This document shows positions 31,658 through 39,121 of a DNA stretch of 42,299 nucleotides, in pieces (positions within the stretch are counted from its first letter, which is position 1; each line of letters begins with the position of its first letter). The DNA is taken from positions 1-42,299 of the IMG/VR virus record IMGVR_UViG_3300049491_000813, one strand, 5' to 3'. This stretch comes from a virus. The translations under genes were made by a program, and so were the position numbers. The notes beneath the pieces were generated by a model. The model worked only from the letters and a program-made list of their open reading frames with translations. It made no database searches and was not told the origin of the DNA.

Positions 31658-31984
31658 TTATCCTACTAACCTGCACCATACAGTGGTATCGGTGGAGCCT
31701 GCAGCCCTTGCCACATAACCAGCCAGTTTGTTTGTACTGGCAGTAGTGGTAAGTGTGCTTGTGGCGGCATCCCAATACAATTTGACACCAATTGCCTGTA
31801 CCTGTGGATTTGTTTTTGCAATTTCATATACGCCTTCAATTGCTACGGGTATCACATCACCGCTTACGCCGGATATTTGTGCAACACCGAGTAAATCACC
31901 CATTAGTACAGGGTCGCCGCTGGTAATGGTGGCTGCTGCTGTGTAATCAATTACATCACCACATGCTATTTGGTTTTTTGCCAT
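31658..31984 (-). CDS. DUF2190-type capsid cement protein
   Basis: A 108-residue protein of the DUF2190 family: G-D-V-I-D-Y-T-A-A-A-T-I-T-S-G-D-P-V-L-M-G-D-L-L-G-V-A at the N-terminus, V-A-I-E-G-V-Y-E-I in the middle and L-A-G-Y-V-A-R-A-A-G at the C-terminus. Members are trimeric capsid decoration proteins. It is just downstream of the capsid gene, separated by a stable stem-loop. Confidence 0.85.
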   Translation of the reverse strand: MAKNQIACGDVIDYTAAATITSGDPVLMGDLLGVAQISGVSGDVIPVAIEGVYEIAKTNPQVQAIGVKLYWDAATSTLTTTASTNKLAGYVARAAGSTDTTVWCRLVG

Positions 31985-32001
31985 TTTATTATTTTTTGTT
32001 T

Positions 32002-32028
32002 CCCCGGTAAACTCATCATTTACCGGGG
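32002..32028. terminator. Stem-loop between capsid and cement genes
   Basis: CCCCGGTAAA, a 7-nt loop, then TTTACCGGGG form a perfect 10-bp stem. There is no T-run on the coding (minus) strand after it, so it is more probably an mRNA processing or stabilising element, or a partial attenuator, than a full terminator. Confidence 0.6.
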
Positions 32029-32071
32029 ATGATGTTTAAATTTTGTTTTAAATTTCGTTTATCCGTAAAGG

Positions 32072-34099
32072 TTATGCACCTGCGTTTTTGTAAAGGCCAC
32101 GCCAGTCAATAGCTTTGGCACCAAATACCATACGCACTTTTACCTGCATACCATCCACTTCAAAACCACTACGCTGCTCTGTAAATAATTCTTCGCCATC
32201 AAGAAATGCATATTCAATGGTATCAATCATGGAAGGATTGGCAGCGAGGTACCATGCGGTGCCGGTTAACCTTGCTTCAACAATTGGTTTCATTAAGCCT
32301 GCCCATACATTTATATCGCTGCTTTTTGCGGATACATAATTCTGGCTGGTGTACTGCAGTGCAAGTGTTTCCTGATCTGGCCCTACGATTATAAATTCGG
32401 GTGCAAGATTTAATTTGCCGGCTTTAGGCGCTGTTTGCTTACGCAACAATGAACGGGCAACGCCGAGAGAAGTAACGCTGATGGCTGTACCCGTACCGGT
32501 TAAGTTACCGTGGTTAGAGGCATCAAACAATGCATTGCCATCGCCCATGTTAGGATTGCTGGTAAGAATTGCATAAACCAAATCGCTTTGTTTTTGTGCA
32601 GCACTTGCTGCCATAGCCTGTGGCACACGGCCAAAAGCATTCAAATCATCATTTACCAAAGTTTCCCATGAAATATTTATGAGTTTACCATATTTACCCA
32701 CTTTATACGTTTCAGCCCCTTCGCCGATTGTACCCATTTTATATTCAGCACCTTCTTTTACCTCATCCAATGAAACAAAATCACTTAACTGCGTACGGCT
32801 CATTGTGCGGAAATCTGTAGCGTTGTTACGTGTACAGAATGGTAAGAATGTACGTGGCTGCAATTCGTACGCAGCACGTAAAGTGCGGTTGATGGTGTTA
32901 CCCAATATGAGTGGAAAATCGCTGGTGGTATGCTGCCTTTCGCCGCAGTTAAGTGCAAGATTTGCAATCTCACGGTAACTCATACCCCGTGTACTGATAT
33001 TTGCATTGGTAAGGCATTCTTTTGCCATATCAATTAAACGCAGGCCACGGAACTCGCCGCAATCTTCTGCTTTAACTGCATTTGGTGAAACACGGTGCAG
33101 CAGGGCATTTGACATGCCGGTGCGTTTTTTATCAGTTTCATCAGTACCCGGCTTAACAGCCGCAGCATTTGCGCTACGTGTGCCAGCAGGTGATTGATTT
33201 TTTGCCAGCTCTGCAATGATAGCAGTACGGGCTGTTTCAACCGTAACACCATCCGTATTAATCAGGTTTTCTGCAAACTCCAACCCGAGGTTTGCAGCAC
33301 GGCAGGCAAACAATATTTCTGATGCCGTCCTGTTACCATCAGCAGCAGGCGCTACAGGTGCAGCAGCGGCAGGATTTGCGGCCCGTGCCGGTTTATTTTT
33401 TGCAAGTTCGGCAGCAATATCTGCCTGTGCCCTTTCCAGTGTAATGGTTTCATCTTTCAATAGTGTTTCTGCAAACTCTACTGAAAGTCCGGCGGCACGT
33501 ACAGCAGCCAAAATTTCTGCAACTTTATTCATTTTATTAGATTTTTGAGTGATTTTTACTTCGTTTAAGTAGGTGTTTTCATTTGAACGGGTGCCACTGT
33601 TAAAATCTGCGGGTACAGGTACCAGTGATATTTCAAAAGGTTCCCAATCAGTAGCCCGGTAATCAGGTACAGATTTATCGAGCCTTTCGGTAATGTCGTA
33701 TTCGTACACCCTGTAACCAACTGATATGTTACGAATGATACCATCCTGCACATCCTGCCAAACTTTTTCCACATCATCCCTTTTTGAAAAGCGAACGGTT
33801 GCTTTTAGCTGGCGGTTTTCAGCCCTTGCATTTTCCACCACACCAAGCTGTGTGGTTACAGAATATTTATCATGAGTATCTAACAATGGAGCGCCTGAAT
33901 TAATACGTTCCATGCGTACATTGGCGGCATCGCAAACGAGTATTTCGTTTATCATACCATCCCATGTGGATTTTAAAACGGGGGTTTCGGTGGCAAATAC
34001 CACATCAATGGTACGGGCCTCTTTATTGATGCTGTTAACATCAAACAGCGCCCTGCTAAATTGTTTACCGAGTTGTTTTGATGTGTTCTTTTTTATCAT
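32072..34099 (-). CDS. Prohead protease-major capsid protein fusion
   Basis: A 675-residue fusion. Residues of about 15-180 are a U35/HK97-type prohead protease (V-F-A-T-E-T-P-V, then P-L-L-D-T-H-D-K-Y with the probable catalytic His, and E-P-F-E-I-S-L-V-P-V-P-A-D). Residues of about 195-310 hold two similar helical units (I-L-A-A-V-R-A-A-G-L-S-V-E-F-A-E-T-L and I-L-F-A-C-R-A-A-N-L-G-L-E-F-A-E-N-L), a likely scaffolding-like delta domain. Residues 350-675 are an HK97-fold major capsid protein (F-C-T-R-N-N-A-T-D-F-R, ending V-F-G-A-K-A-I-D-W-R-G-L-Y). Self-cleavage should release the mature capsid subunit. Confidence 0.85.
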   Translation of the reverse strand: MIKKNTSKQLGKQFSRALFDVNSINKEARTIDVVFATETPVLKSTWDGMINEILVCDAANVRMERINSGAPLLDTHDKYSVTTQLGVVENARAENRQLKATVRFSKRDDVEKVWQDVQDGIIRNISVGYRVYEYDITERLDKSVPDYRATDWEPFEISLVPVPADFNSGTRSNENTYLNEVKITQKSNKMNKVAEILAAVRAAGLSVEFAETLLKDETITLERAQADIAAELAKNKPARAANPAAAAPVAPAADGNRTASEILFACRAANLGLEFAENLINTDGVTVETARTAIIAELAKNQSPAGTRSANAAAVKPGTDETDKKRTGMSNALLHRVSPNAVKAEDCGEFRGLRLIDMAKECLTNANISTRGMSYREIANLALNCGERQHTTSDFPLILGNTINRTLRAAYELQPRTFLPFCTRNNATDFRTMSRTQLSDFVSLDEVKEGAEYKMGTIGEGAETYKVGKYGKLINISWETLVNDDLNAFGRVPQAMAASAAQKQSDLVYAILTSNPNMGDGNALFDASNHGNLTGTGTAISVTSLGVARSLLRKQTAPKAGKLNLAPEFIIVGPDQETLALQYTSQNYVSAKSSDINVWAGLMKPIVEARLTGTAWYLAANPSMIDTIEYAFLDGEELFTEQRSGFEVDGMQVKVRMVFGAKAIDWRGLYKNAGA

Positions 34100-34101
34100 T
34101 T

Positions 34102-34138
34102 TGCGTAATACTCACATTAAACTGATGAAACAAAAGTA
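34102..34138 (-). promoter_or_regulatory. Promoter-like leader of the capsid gene
   Basis: On the coding strand TACTTTTG (34138-34131) fits the Bacteroidota -7 element. It is followed by TTTCATCAGT and the 15-mer TGTGAGTATTACGCA, which ends 2 bp before the capsid ATG. The same 15-mer precedes the gpW gene. A TTG lies about 16 bp upstream of the -7 element, a spacing shorter than usual, so the promoter call is tentative. Confidence 0.4.
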
Positions 34139-34189
34139 TTTACTTAAAATATCGCAATTCTCACGCTATTAGCACGATTTTGGCACGGT

Positions 34190-35698
34190 TTACCCGTTTT
34201 TATTGCCATCATTTTGCGGTTGTGCGTTAGCGTTATCAGGCTTACGGGTATCATCAAAACGTGGGTCGGACGTAAGTTTCAGCCCATTTTCATCCAGTTT
34301 TTTTGCCATTTCCACCAATTCTTTCATTATTTCGTCCGGGTCATCGCCATTTTCACGGATAGCAGACTGCAGGCTGGTTAGCCCAACACGGATGGATTTT
34401 TCGATGCCTTCCACTTCTTTAACAGGGTCTATCATTTCACGGCGTGGTGGTGTCCAGCTCACCTCCACCATATCAACACTGATTACACCCATTATTTTTG
34501 CCACCTGCGTAAACCAAAGCCATGATTTATTGCAAAACTGAGGTACCAGCATGTTCCACTGCCAGGCAGAAACATTGCGGTGGAATTTTAACCAGCCCAT
34601 GCGGCCACTGCTGAAATTTACTGCTGTTAAATCACCTGTAAGGGTTACATAATCCATTCCATAACCGCAGGCCACGCCACGTAAAACAGATTTCGTATAG
34701 GGGTCATAGTTGGGGCCTGCATCGGGTGGCACTGCCATTGTAACCTGCTTACCCATTGGCAAATGTTCGATAATACCCGGCTCCACTTTATCAATAACAG
34801 GTGTTTCTTTCCCATTTAACTGGCCTACAGGCTCAGCATCGGTAACAAAAACAGAAAAGCAGGCGGCAATTTTTTGGCGTATCAATTGTGCATCTTCATA
34901 ATCATCCAAATCTTTCAGCCGCAGCATAGATGCATGGCCGAAAGGAACACCACGGAACTGGCCGGGGCGCTTTTTTTCAAACACATGGATAATTTCATCG
35001 GCAGGAATGCGGTTACTTTTTACAGTATATTGAAAAGAATCGCCGGGATGATTTTCCCAAAGCCAGTAAGCAACTATTTTATTTTCTGCACTAAATTCTA
35101 TTCCGTAATAGATGTAGCCGCCGTTATCGAGTTTAAGGTTATACTTTGTATCATCAATAAAATCAGGCTCTAATACCTGCAACTGCAGGGGTATGCCCAT
35201 GCTTTTATCTTTTACAATTCGTTTGCGTATTAAACATTCGCCACTTTCCACCACGGTACGCACCACCAGACTTTGAATACCATAAAAATTGAGGTGGCCA
35301 TCATAATCACATGCGGTACCGTTAGCCCATGTTTTGTATGCTTTTGATAAACGTTTAGCGGCGGTATCGCTAAGGTCAACCGGTTTAGGAATAATACCTG
35401 TACCCACCATATTGTTTGCAATTTCCCTTACAGCGTTTTCGCCGTAAGGGTTATTGCGGCTTAAATCCCGGCTGCGGTTGCGGAGGTAAGATAGTGCCTG
35501 GTGAATTTCGGTATTTGCGGATGATGATGCAGTAATCCATCCATTGGTACGGCGGCCACGGGCAGCGGCTTCGTACTTACGGGTGGACTGCTCCATAAAA
35601 TGATTGGCATAACGGTAACGCATACGTTCAGCCGCCCATTTGGGGCTGATAATGCTGATGGCACGGTCGAGTAAATTGGGTGTGGGTTGTTTTTCCAT
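34190..35698 (-). CDS. Portal protein, lambda family
   Basis: A 502-residue portal protein of the lambda gpB type. Early block: L-L-D-R-A-I-S-I-I-S-P-K-W-A-A-E-R-M-R-Y-R. Further on are L-R-N-R-S-R-D-L-S-R-N-N-P-Y, a block that starts N-F-S-S-G-R-M-G-W-L-K-F, and W-T-P-P-R-R-E-M-I-D-P-V-K-E. The ATG at 35698 overlaps the gpW stop as TAATG and is preferred to 35704. It forms the dodecameric portal through which terminase pumps DNA. Confidence 0.9.
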   Translation of the reverse strand: MEKQPTPNLLDRAISIISPKWAAERMRYRYANHFMEQSTRKYEAAARGRRTNGWITASSSANTEIHQALSYLRNRSRDLSRNNPYGENAVREIANNMVGTGIIPKPVDLSDTAAKRLSKAYKTWANGTACDYDGHLNFYGIQSLVVRTVVESGECLIRKRIVKDKSMGIPLQLQVLEPDFIDDTKYNLKLDNGGYIYYGIEFSAENKIVAYWLWENHPGDSFQYTVKSNRIPADEIIHVFEKKRPGQFRGVPFGHASMLRLKDLDDYEDAQLIRQKIAACFSVFVTDAEPVGQLNGKETPVIDKVEPGIIEHLPMGKQVTMAVPPDAGPNYDPYTKSVLRGVACGYGMDYVTLTGDLTAVNFSSGRMGWLKFHRNVSAWQWNMLVPQFCNKSWLWFTQVAKIMGVISVDMVEVSWTPPRREMIDPVKEVEGIEKSIRVGLTSLQSAIRENGDDPDEIMKELVEMAKKLDENGLKLTSDPRFDDTRKPDNANAQPQNDGNKNG

Positions 35699-35913
35699 TA
35701 ACATAATCCTTTTGAATGCTGAGCATAAGTGCGGCCACGGGTGGAAGGATTGGCGCCGTTTAAACCTAAATCCGTTTTCATCAATTCCTGCAACTGCAGC
35801 ATTTCGGTTAATGAACGGTAGGTTACCTCTTTATCACCATACTTTACAGTGGTGGCGCCCTGTGATATTGCTTTTGTAAGCGATGTTAATTGCTCCTGTG
35901 TATATATTGCCAT
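35698..35913 (-). CDS. W: Head-tail joining protein gpW
   Basis: A 71-residue protein of the lambda gpW family: Y-T-Q-E-Q-L-T-S-L-T-K-A-I-S-Q-G-A-T-T-V-K-Y-G-D, followed by V-T-Y-R-S-L-T-E-M-L-Q-L. It completes the filled head and prepares it for tail attachment. Located between terminase and portal as in lambda, and coupled to the portal. Its leader carries the same 15-mer as that of the capsid gene. Confidence 0.85.
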   Translation of the reverse strand: MAIYTQEQLTSLTKAISQGATTVKYGDKEVTYRSLTEMLQLQELMKTDLGLNGANPSTRGRTYAQHSKGLC

Positions 35914-35931
35914 ACTGATTGTGCGTAATAC

Positions 35932-36243
35932 TCACACCAAAGTACGTACAATGGTCATAATGTTATCTATATCGTGCCGGATTGGTGCGTAAATATCTTT
36001 TGTTGAATCTATTTCTTCGACTAAACGGGATGGCCCGGAATGGTCGCCATAACCAAATGTGCGGCCTATTTTCCACATCTGCAGCATAGCCTCTTTACGC
36101 AGCAGGTAGATGGCGATTTTACGTTCATTTCTTTTAGTAAATGATTTTAATTCAGCAAAAGTGCATCCATAGTAGGTACAGGTGGCATCAATTATTTTTT
36201 GTTCGAGGGTACGGGGGGTGGGGTTAGTTTGTTGGTGTGGCAT
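35932..36243 (-). CDS. DnaA domain IV-like DNA-binding protein
   Basis: A 103-residue protein similar to the C-terminal DNA-binding domain of DnaA: A-T-C-T-Y-Y-G-C-T-F-A-E-L-K-S-F-T-K-R-N-E, then R-K-I-A-I-Y-L-L-R-K-E-A, and I-G-R-T-F-G-Y-G-D-H-S-G-P-S-R-L. In DnaA, the R-x-x-A-x-Y-L and the F-G-x-R-D-H-x-T blocks contact the DnaA box; here the signature is modified (G-D-H-S-G). It lacks an AAA+ domain. It may bind phage DNA near packaging genes or regulate late transcription. Confidence 0.65.
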   Translation of the reverse strand: MPHQQTNPTPRTLEQKIIDATCTYYGCTFAELKSFTKRNERKIAIYLLRKEAMLQMWKIGRTFGYGDHSGPSRLVEEIDSTKDIYAPIRHDIDNIMTIVRTLV

Positions 36244-36251
36244 TGGTGGTT

Positions 36252-37103
36252 TTAAGTTAACTGGTGTTGTAAAGATTGAGTAATAAGTGCATCAGCCATA
36301 GCCACCCGGCTAACTAATGAATGGCTTGCCAGGTGCAGGTAAATTTCAGTAGTTTGTATCTGGTTGTGGCCTGCTATTTCTTTTAGTTCGTAAATATCCA
36401 CGCCAGCTTCTTTAAGATGTGTAAGCCTGCTATGCCTGATACTATGCGGCGTGAGTTTCTTTTTTATGCCTGCCAGGTTTTTATATTTATGGAAAAACTG
36501 CTGGATGCTGCGTACATCGTACTGCCCGCCATACTGGCCTTCAAACAAATATTTTTTTGGTTTGAAAACTGTATAATAATTCCTGAGCAGTTCAATAGTT
36601 GCTGCCGGTAATGGCACATACCTGTCTTTAAACCCTTTGGCACCTTTTACGAGCAGCGTATAACGCTGGCTATCTACATGGTGCAATTCTATATTAACAG
36701 TTTCGCCTATACGCAATGCACAACTGTACATTAACTGCAATACTGCCCGGTGTTTTATATTAGCGGCTTGCTGCATAGTGGCTGCTATTTCCTGTACTGA
36801 AAATATTTGCGGCAGGTAATGTGTTTTTCGTGGGTACGGAATATCCTGTAAGCTGAGGGGCTGCTTTAACACCAGTTTGTAAAAATGATGGATGGTGTCA
36901 GTAAACTGCTTATGGTAATTTTGGTTTTTAATGGTAACCAAAAACTTTTTTATTTCTTGTATATCGAGCGGTGCCGGTTTGCCATTCATCGCTTTTAAAA
37001 ATACACCCAGGCAACTGCTGTAAGTATCAATGGTTGACTGAGCATATTTTTTCAGTTCGAGTTCCAGCCTTAGTTTTCGCATTAGTTCCTGATAGCGATT
37101 CAT
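36252..37103 (-). CDS. XerC-like tyrosine recombinase of the cassette array
   Basis: A 283-residue tyrosine recombinase. Residues 1-90 are the SAM-like N-terminal domain (Y-A-Q-S-T-I-D-T-Y-S-S-C-L-G-V-F); 100-275 the catalytic domain. Catalytic residues: Arg131 (L-R-I-G-E), Lys153 or Lys156 (K-G-A-K), His220 and Arg223 (H-S-I-R-H-S-R), His246 (G-H-N-Q) and Tyr255. All are present, so it should be active. It lacks the extra helix/patch that marks IntI integrases. It is transcribed in the same direction as the cassettes, next to a small hairpin and the permuted tmRNA. It probably recombines the palindromic sites upstream; it is not the prophage integrase at 7918. Confidence 0.85.
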   Translation of the reverse strand: MNRYQELMRKLRLELELKKYAQSTIDTYSSCLGVFLKAMNGKPAPLDIQEIKKFLVTIKNQNYHKQFTDTIHHFYKLVLKQPLSLQDIPYPRKTHYLPQIFSVQEIAATMQQAANIKHRAVLQLMYSCALRIGETVNIELHHVDSQRYTLLVKGAKGFKDRYVPLPAATIELLRNYYTVFKPKKYLFEGQYGGQYDVRSIQQFFHKYKNLAGIKKKLTPHSIRHSRLTHLKEAGVDIYELKEIAGHNQIQTTEIYLHLASHSLVSRVAMADALITQSLQHQLT

Positions 37104-37127
37104 AAATGGTTGATTTTTAATTATGTT

Positions 37128-37170
37128 CGTTTATACAAACGTTGGCAGAAATAACTACCAGCGTTTAAAA
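37128..37170. other. attI-like imperfect hairpin next to the recombinase
   Basis: On the minus strand AAACG-CT-GG-T-AG, loop TTATTT, CT-G-CC-AA-CGTTT forms an interrupted hairpin. A second short palindrome CGTTT-ATAC-AAACG (37128-37141) abuts it. This sits between the tmRNA terminator and the recombinase start. Its shape and placement suggest the primary insertion site (attI analogue) or an operator of the recombinase gene; the assignment is inference. Confidence 0.4.
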
Positions 37171-37172
37171 TA

Positions 37173-37440
<268 letters not shown>

Positions 37441-37479
37441 AATTTAAAAGAACTTCCTACCGTAGCCCGTTACTTCTGC

Positions 37480-37602
37480 CAACAAGGGCATTTGCAAAAG
37501 GCTGGCAGACAAATATATTTTGAACATCATCTAAAGCCCAACAGTGGTAGTGGCTTGGTCTGATTGCAAAGCCGCCAGCCCTTCGCAATATGCCTACCGT
37601 TA
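37480..37602. other. att-like palindromic site A
   Basis: The left arm GGCATTTGCAAAAGGCTGGC (37487-37506) pairs with the right arm (37574-37594, GCCAGCCCTTCGCAATATGC and one more C) with a few mismatches. Outer elements are CAACAA and CGTTA. The right arm shares CTTCGCAATATGCC and CGTTA with site D. It separates the 182-residue gene from the tmRNA. Arms with unpaired bases, core-like ends and a loop of about 65 nt resemble integron attC sites. Confidence 0.7.
37510..37540 (-). promoter_or_regulatory. Promoter of the permuted tmRNA
   Basis: On the minus strand TATATTTG (37517-37510) fits TAnnTTTG, with TTGG 20 bp upstream (CTGTTGGGC). This is a good Bacteroidota housekeeping promoter. It lies in the loop of att-like site A, so the mobile site also carries the promoter for the tmRNA precursor. 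Confidence 0.6.
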
Positions 37603-37618
37603 AATGAAACCTGTGCAA

Positions 37619-38167
37619 TCACTCTAATACTTTAAAGGTTCTGACAAATACTTCTCTTAATTCACAATCTTTATCAACGTGGACTAAGTTCCAAAGCATT
37701 GAGTCCAGTTTGCCAGTAATAGAATCTTCTTTGCGTTCCCTTCTTATAATATCATACAAGTGCAGGTATCGTTTATATGTTTCATTGAATAATTGATTAT
37801 CGGCTTTACCTTCTGTTTTTGAAAAATCTTTAGCTCTGCATTTATTGGCTAAAAATCTAAATTCTTTTCTTTCATCATCAGTAACCAAATCAATGCTATT
37901 AGCCTTGTAGCAATCGGTAAAGTAATCACATTGCCTGATTGATTTATGCCAAATCGTAAACCAACAATCAATACTATCAGCTTTGAAATAATCATCCGTT
38001 CCTTTGTACAATGTGTATAAATATTCAAGTTCCTGCTGCAATTCATCGTCTGTTTTTAAACTGAATAATTGAGCATAAAGAACACCGATATATTCAACCT
38101 TGCACCATCTTTGTAATTGCTCTCTGAACCTTATTGCTAATTCATTTTTAGTTTCTACTTGTTTCAT
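37619..38167 (-). CDS. Cassette gene: unknown 182-residue protein
   Basis: A soluble protein with no recognised domain. It is rich in Tyr, Trp, Asp and Lys. Blocks include L-E-Y-L-Y-T-L-Y-K-G-T-D-D-Y-F-K-A-D-S-I-D-C-W-F and Y-K-R-Y-L-H-L-Y-D-I-I-R-R-E-R-K-E-D-S-I-T-G. I chose the ATG at 38167, preceded by an A-rich leader; the upstream ATG at 38218 lies within att-like site B. As a single gene between two att-like sites it is a classic cassette. Phage defence or another host-fitness function would be typical for such cargo but cannot be read from the sequence. Confidence 0.65.
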   Translation of the reverse strand: MKQVETKNELAIRFREQLQRWCKVEYIGVLYAQLFSLKTDDELQQELEYLYTLYKGTDDYFKADSIDCWFTIWHKSIRQCDYFTDCYKANSIDLVTDDERKEFRFLANKCRAKDFSKTEGKADNQLFNETYKRYLHLYDIIRRERKEDSITGKLDSMLWNLVHVDKDCELREVFVRTFKVLE

Positions 38168-38220
38168 GTTATCGTTTTTATTTTGACAGAATAATTCAGG
38201 CATTCTAATTGGCTTCATTT

Positions 38221-38306
38221 AACAAACGGTTTTCTGCTATGGCTGGACACTTTTCTTTGACGGAAACTTTCTGCGGGCCACAGCAGAAAGCCGCACCGGT
38301 TGTAGG
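38221..38306. other. att-like palindromic site B
   Basis: Left arm CGGTTTTCTGCTATGGC (38227-38243) and right arm GCCACAGCAGAAAGCCG (38277-38293) pair over 17 positions with two mismatches. Outer elements are AACAAA on the left and CGGTTGTAGG on the right. At 86 bp it is the shortest of the four sites. It separates the HTH gene pair from the 182-residue gene. Confidence 0.7.
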
Positions 38307-38372
38307 AAAGCAGTTGCCACACCCTAATAATGCAGGGTGGACAAATGCCGAATAATAAATTGAGGGGAGAAT

Positions 38373-38585
38373 TTAAAAAGAAGTAGGCAACTGTAATGCG
38401 TTGCGGAGTAGGACGTATTGCTTCATATTAAGCCAGAATTTACCACTTTCAAAACGTTTGATAGTTGCAATTCCCATTCCTGTTTGTTCTGCTAATGCAG
38501 CCTGTGATATACCTAATTCGTTACGTCTGTTTTGAATGAAAGCCGCTATTGATTGGCGGCTTTCATTTAGTTTTTTTTCGTCCAT
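38373..38585 (-). CDS. Cassette gene: XRE-family regulator
   Basis: A 70-residue HTH_3 protein: I-A-A-F-I-Q-N-R-R-N-E-L-G-I-S-Q-A-A-L-A-E-Q-T-G-M-G-I-A-T-I-K-R-F-E-S-G-K-F-W-L-N. Nearly the entire protein is the DNA-binding domain. It overlaps the upstream 77-residue gene (TAATG), so the two are coupled. It probably represses its own promoter through the inverted repeat at 38877-38892. Confidence 0.75.
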   Translation of the reverse strand: MDEKKLNESRQSIAAFIQNRRNELGISQAALAEQTGMGIATIKRFESGKFWLNMKQYVLLRNALQLPTSF

Positions 38586-38818
38586 TATTCAAAAATTTCA
38601 TCAAGCTCAATTAATATTCCATTCAACTTGCAATGCTTTTGAATTTCATCGATTGTGGGGCATATTGAAAATGCCATACCAACGATGTCTTTAACTTTGG
38701 CTTCGGTAACTTCTTCAGCATTAAGAAGATTGAACTGAACATCTTTAGAGCCAAATTCTACATTAACCCATGTGTTAGTTCCGTGTGTGCTGATTCTGAT
38801 TTGATTTGAAGTTGTCAT
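38585..38818 (-). CDS. Cassette gene: small acidic partner of the XRE regulator
   Basis: A 77-residue protein starting M-T-T-S-N-Q-I-R-I-S-T-H-G-T-N-T-W-V-N-V-E-F-G and ending in an acidic tail (L-N-G-I-L-I-E-L-D-E-I-F-E). No toxin or antitoxin family is recognised. First gene of a two-gene cassette with an operator-containing promoter, a layout shared by toxin-antitoxin systems; that reading is only a possibility. Confidence 0.55.
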   Translation of the reverse strand: MTTSNQIRISTHGTNTWVNVEFGSKDVQFNLLNAEEVTEAKVKDIVGMAFSICPTIDEIQKHCKLNGILIELDEIFE

Positions 38819-38868
38819 TTTATTTTTCGCCGTGATTATTGAGTTGCCGCCTCATCTGATTTGTTACA

Positions 38869-38899
38869 CAAAGATAGTATCATTTTTGATACCAACAAA
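38869..38899 (-). promoter_or_regulatory. Promoter with operator for the XRE cassette
   Basis: On the minus strand the -33 element TTTG (38899-38896), a 19-bp spacer and the -7 element TATCTTTG (38876-38869) fit the Bacteroidota consensus exactly. Between them GTATC-AAAAAT-GATAC (38892-38877) is an inverted repeat overlapping the spacer, the expected operator for the coupled XRE protein. The cassette therefore carries its own autoregulated promoter. Confidence 0.75.
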
Positions 38900-38972
38900 T
38901 ATTTTTACAACTTTTTTTAAAAATATTTTTCCCCTCAATTTCAAAGAACTAATTCGACCACCCTGATTGCCT

Positions 38973-39102
38973 TCCTACAACAACGGCATTGCAGCAATAA
39001 GGGCTTGACATTGTAACCTCAACAGCATCTATAGCCAGGCATCAGTAACAGGGCTGAACAGTTGTGCATATTACCCTTACTGCTTCAATACCCAGCGTTA
39101 GC
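38973..39102. other. att-like palindromic site C
   Basis: Left arm GGCATTGCAGCAATAAGGG (38985-39003) and right arm CCCTTACTGCTTCAATACC (39074-39092) pair over 19 positions with three mismatches (16 of 19 identical after reverse complement). Outer elements are CTACAACAAC on the left and CAGCGTTAGC on the right. The loop is about 70 nt. It separates the YopX-like gene from the HTH pair. Most of the 303-bp gene-free stretch at 38819-39121 is this site plus the promoter at 38869-38899. Confidence 0.7.
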
Positions 39103-39121
39103 GGTAATGCCAGCAGACACC

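Noticed and set aside
37619-38218. The longer 199-residue version of the cassette protein.
   Set aside because: Its first 17 codons overlap the edge of att-like site B, and the ATG at 38167 has a better A-rich leader.
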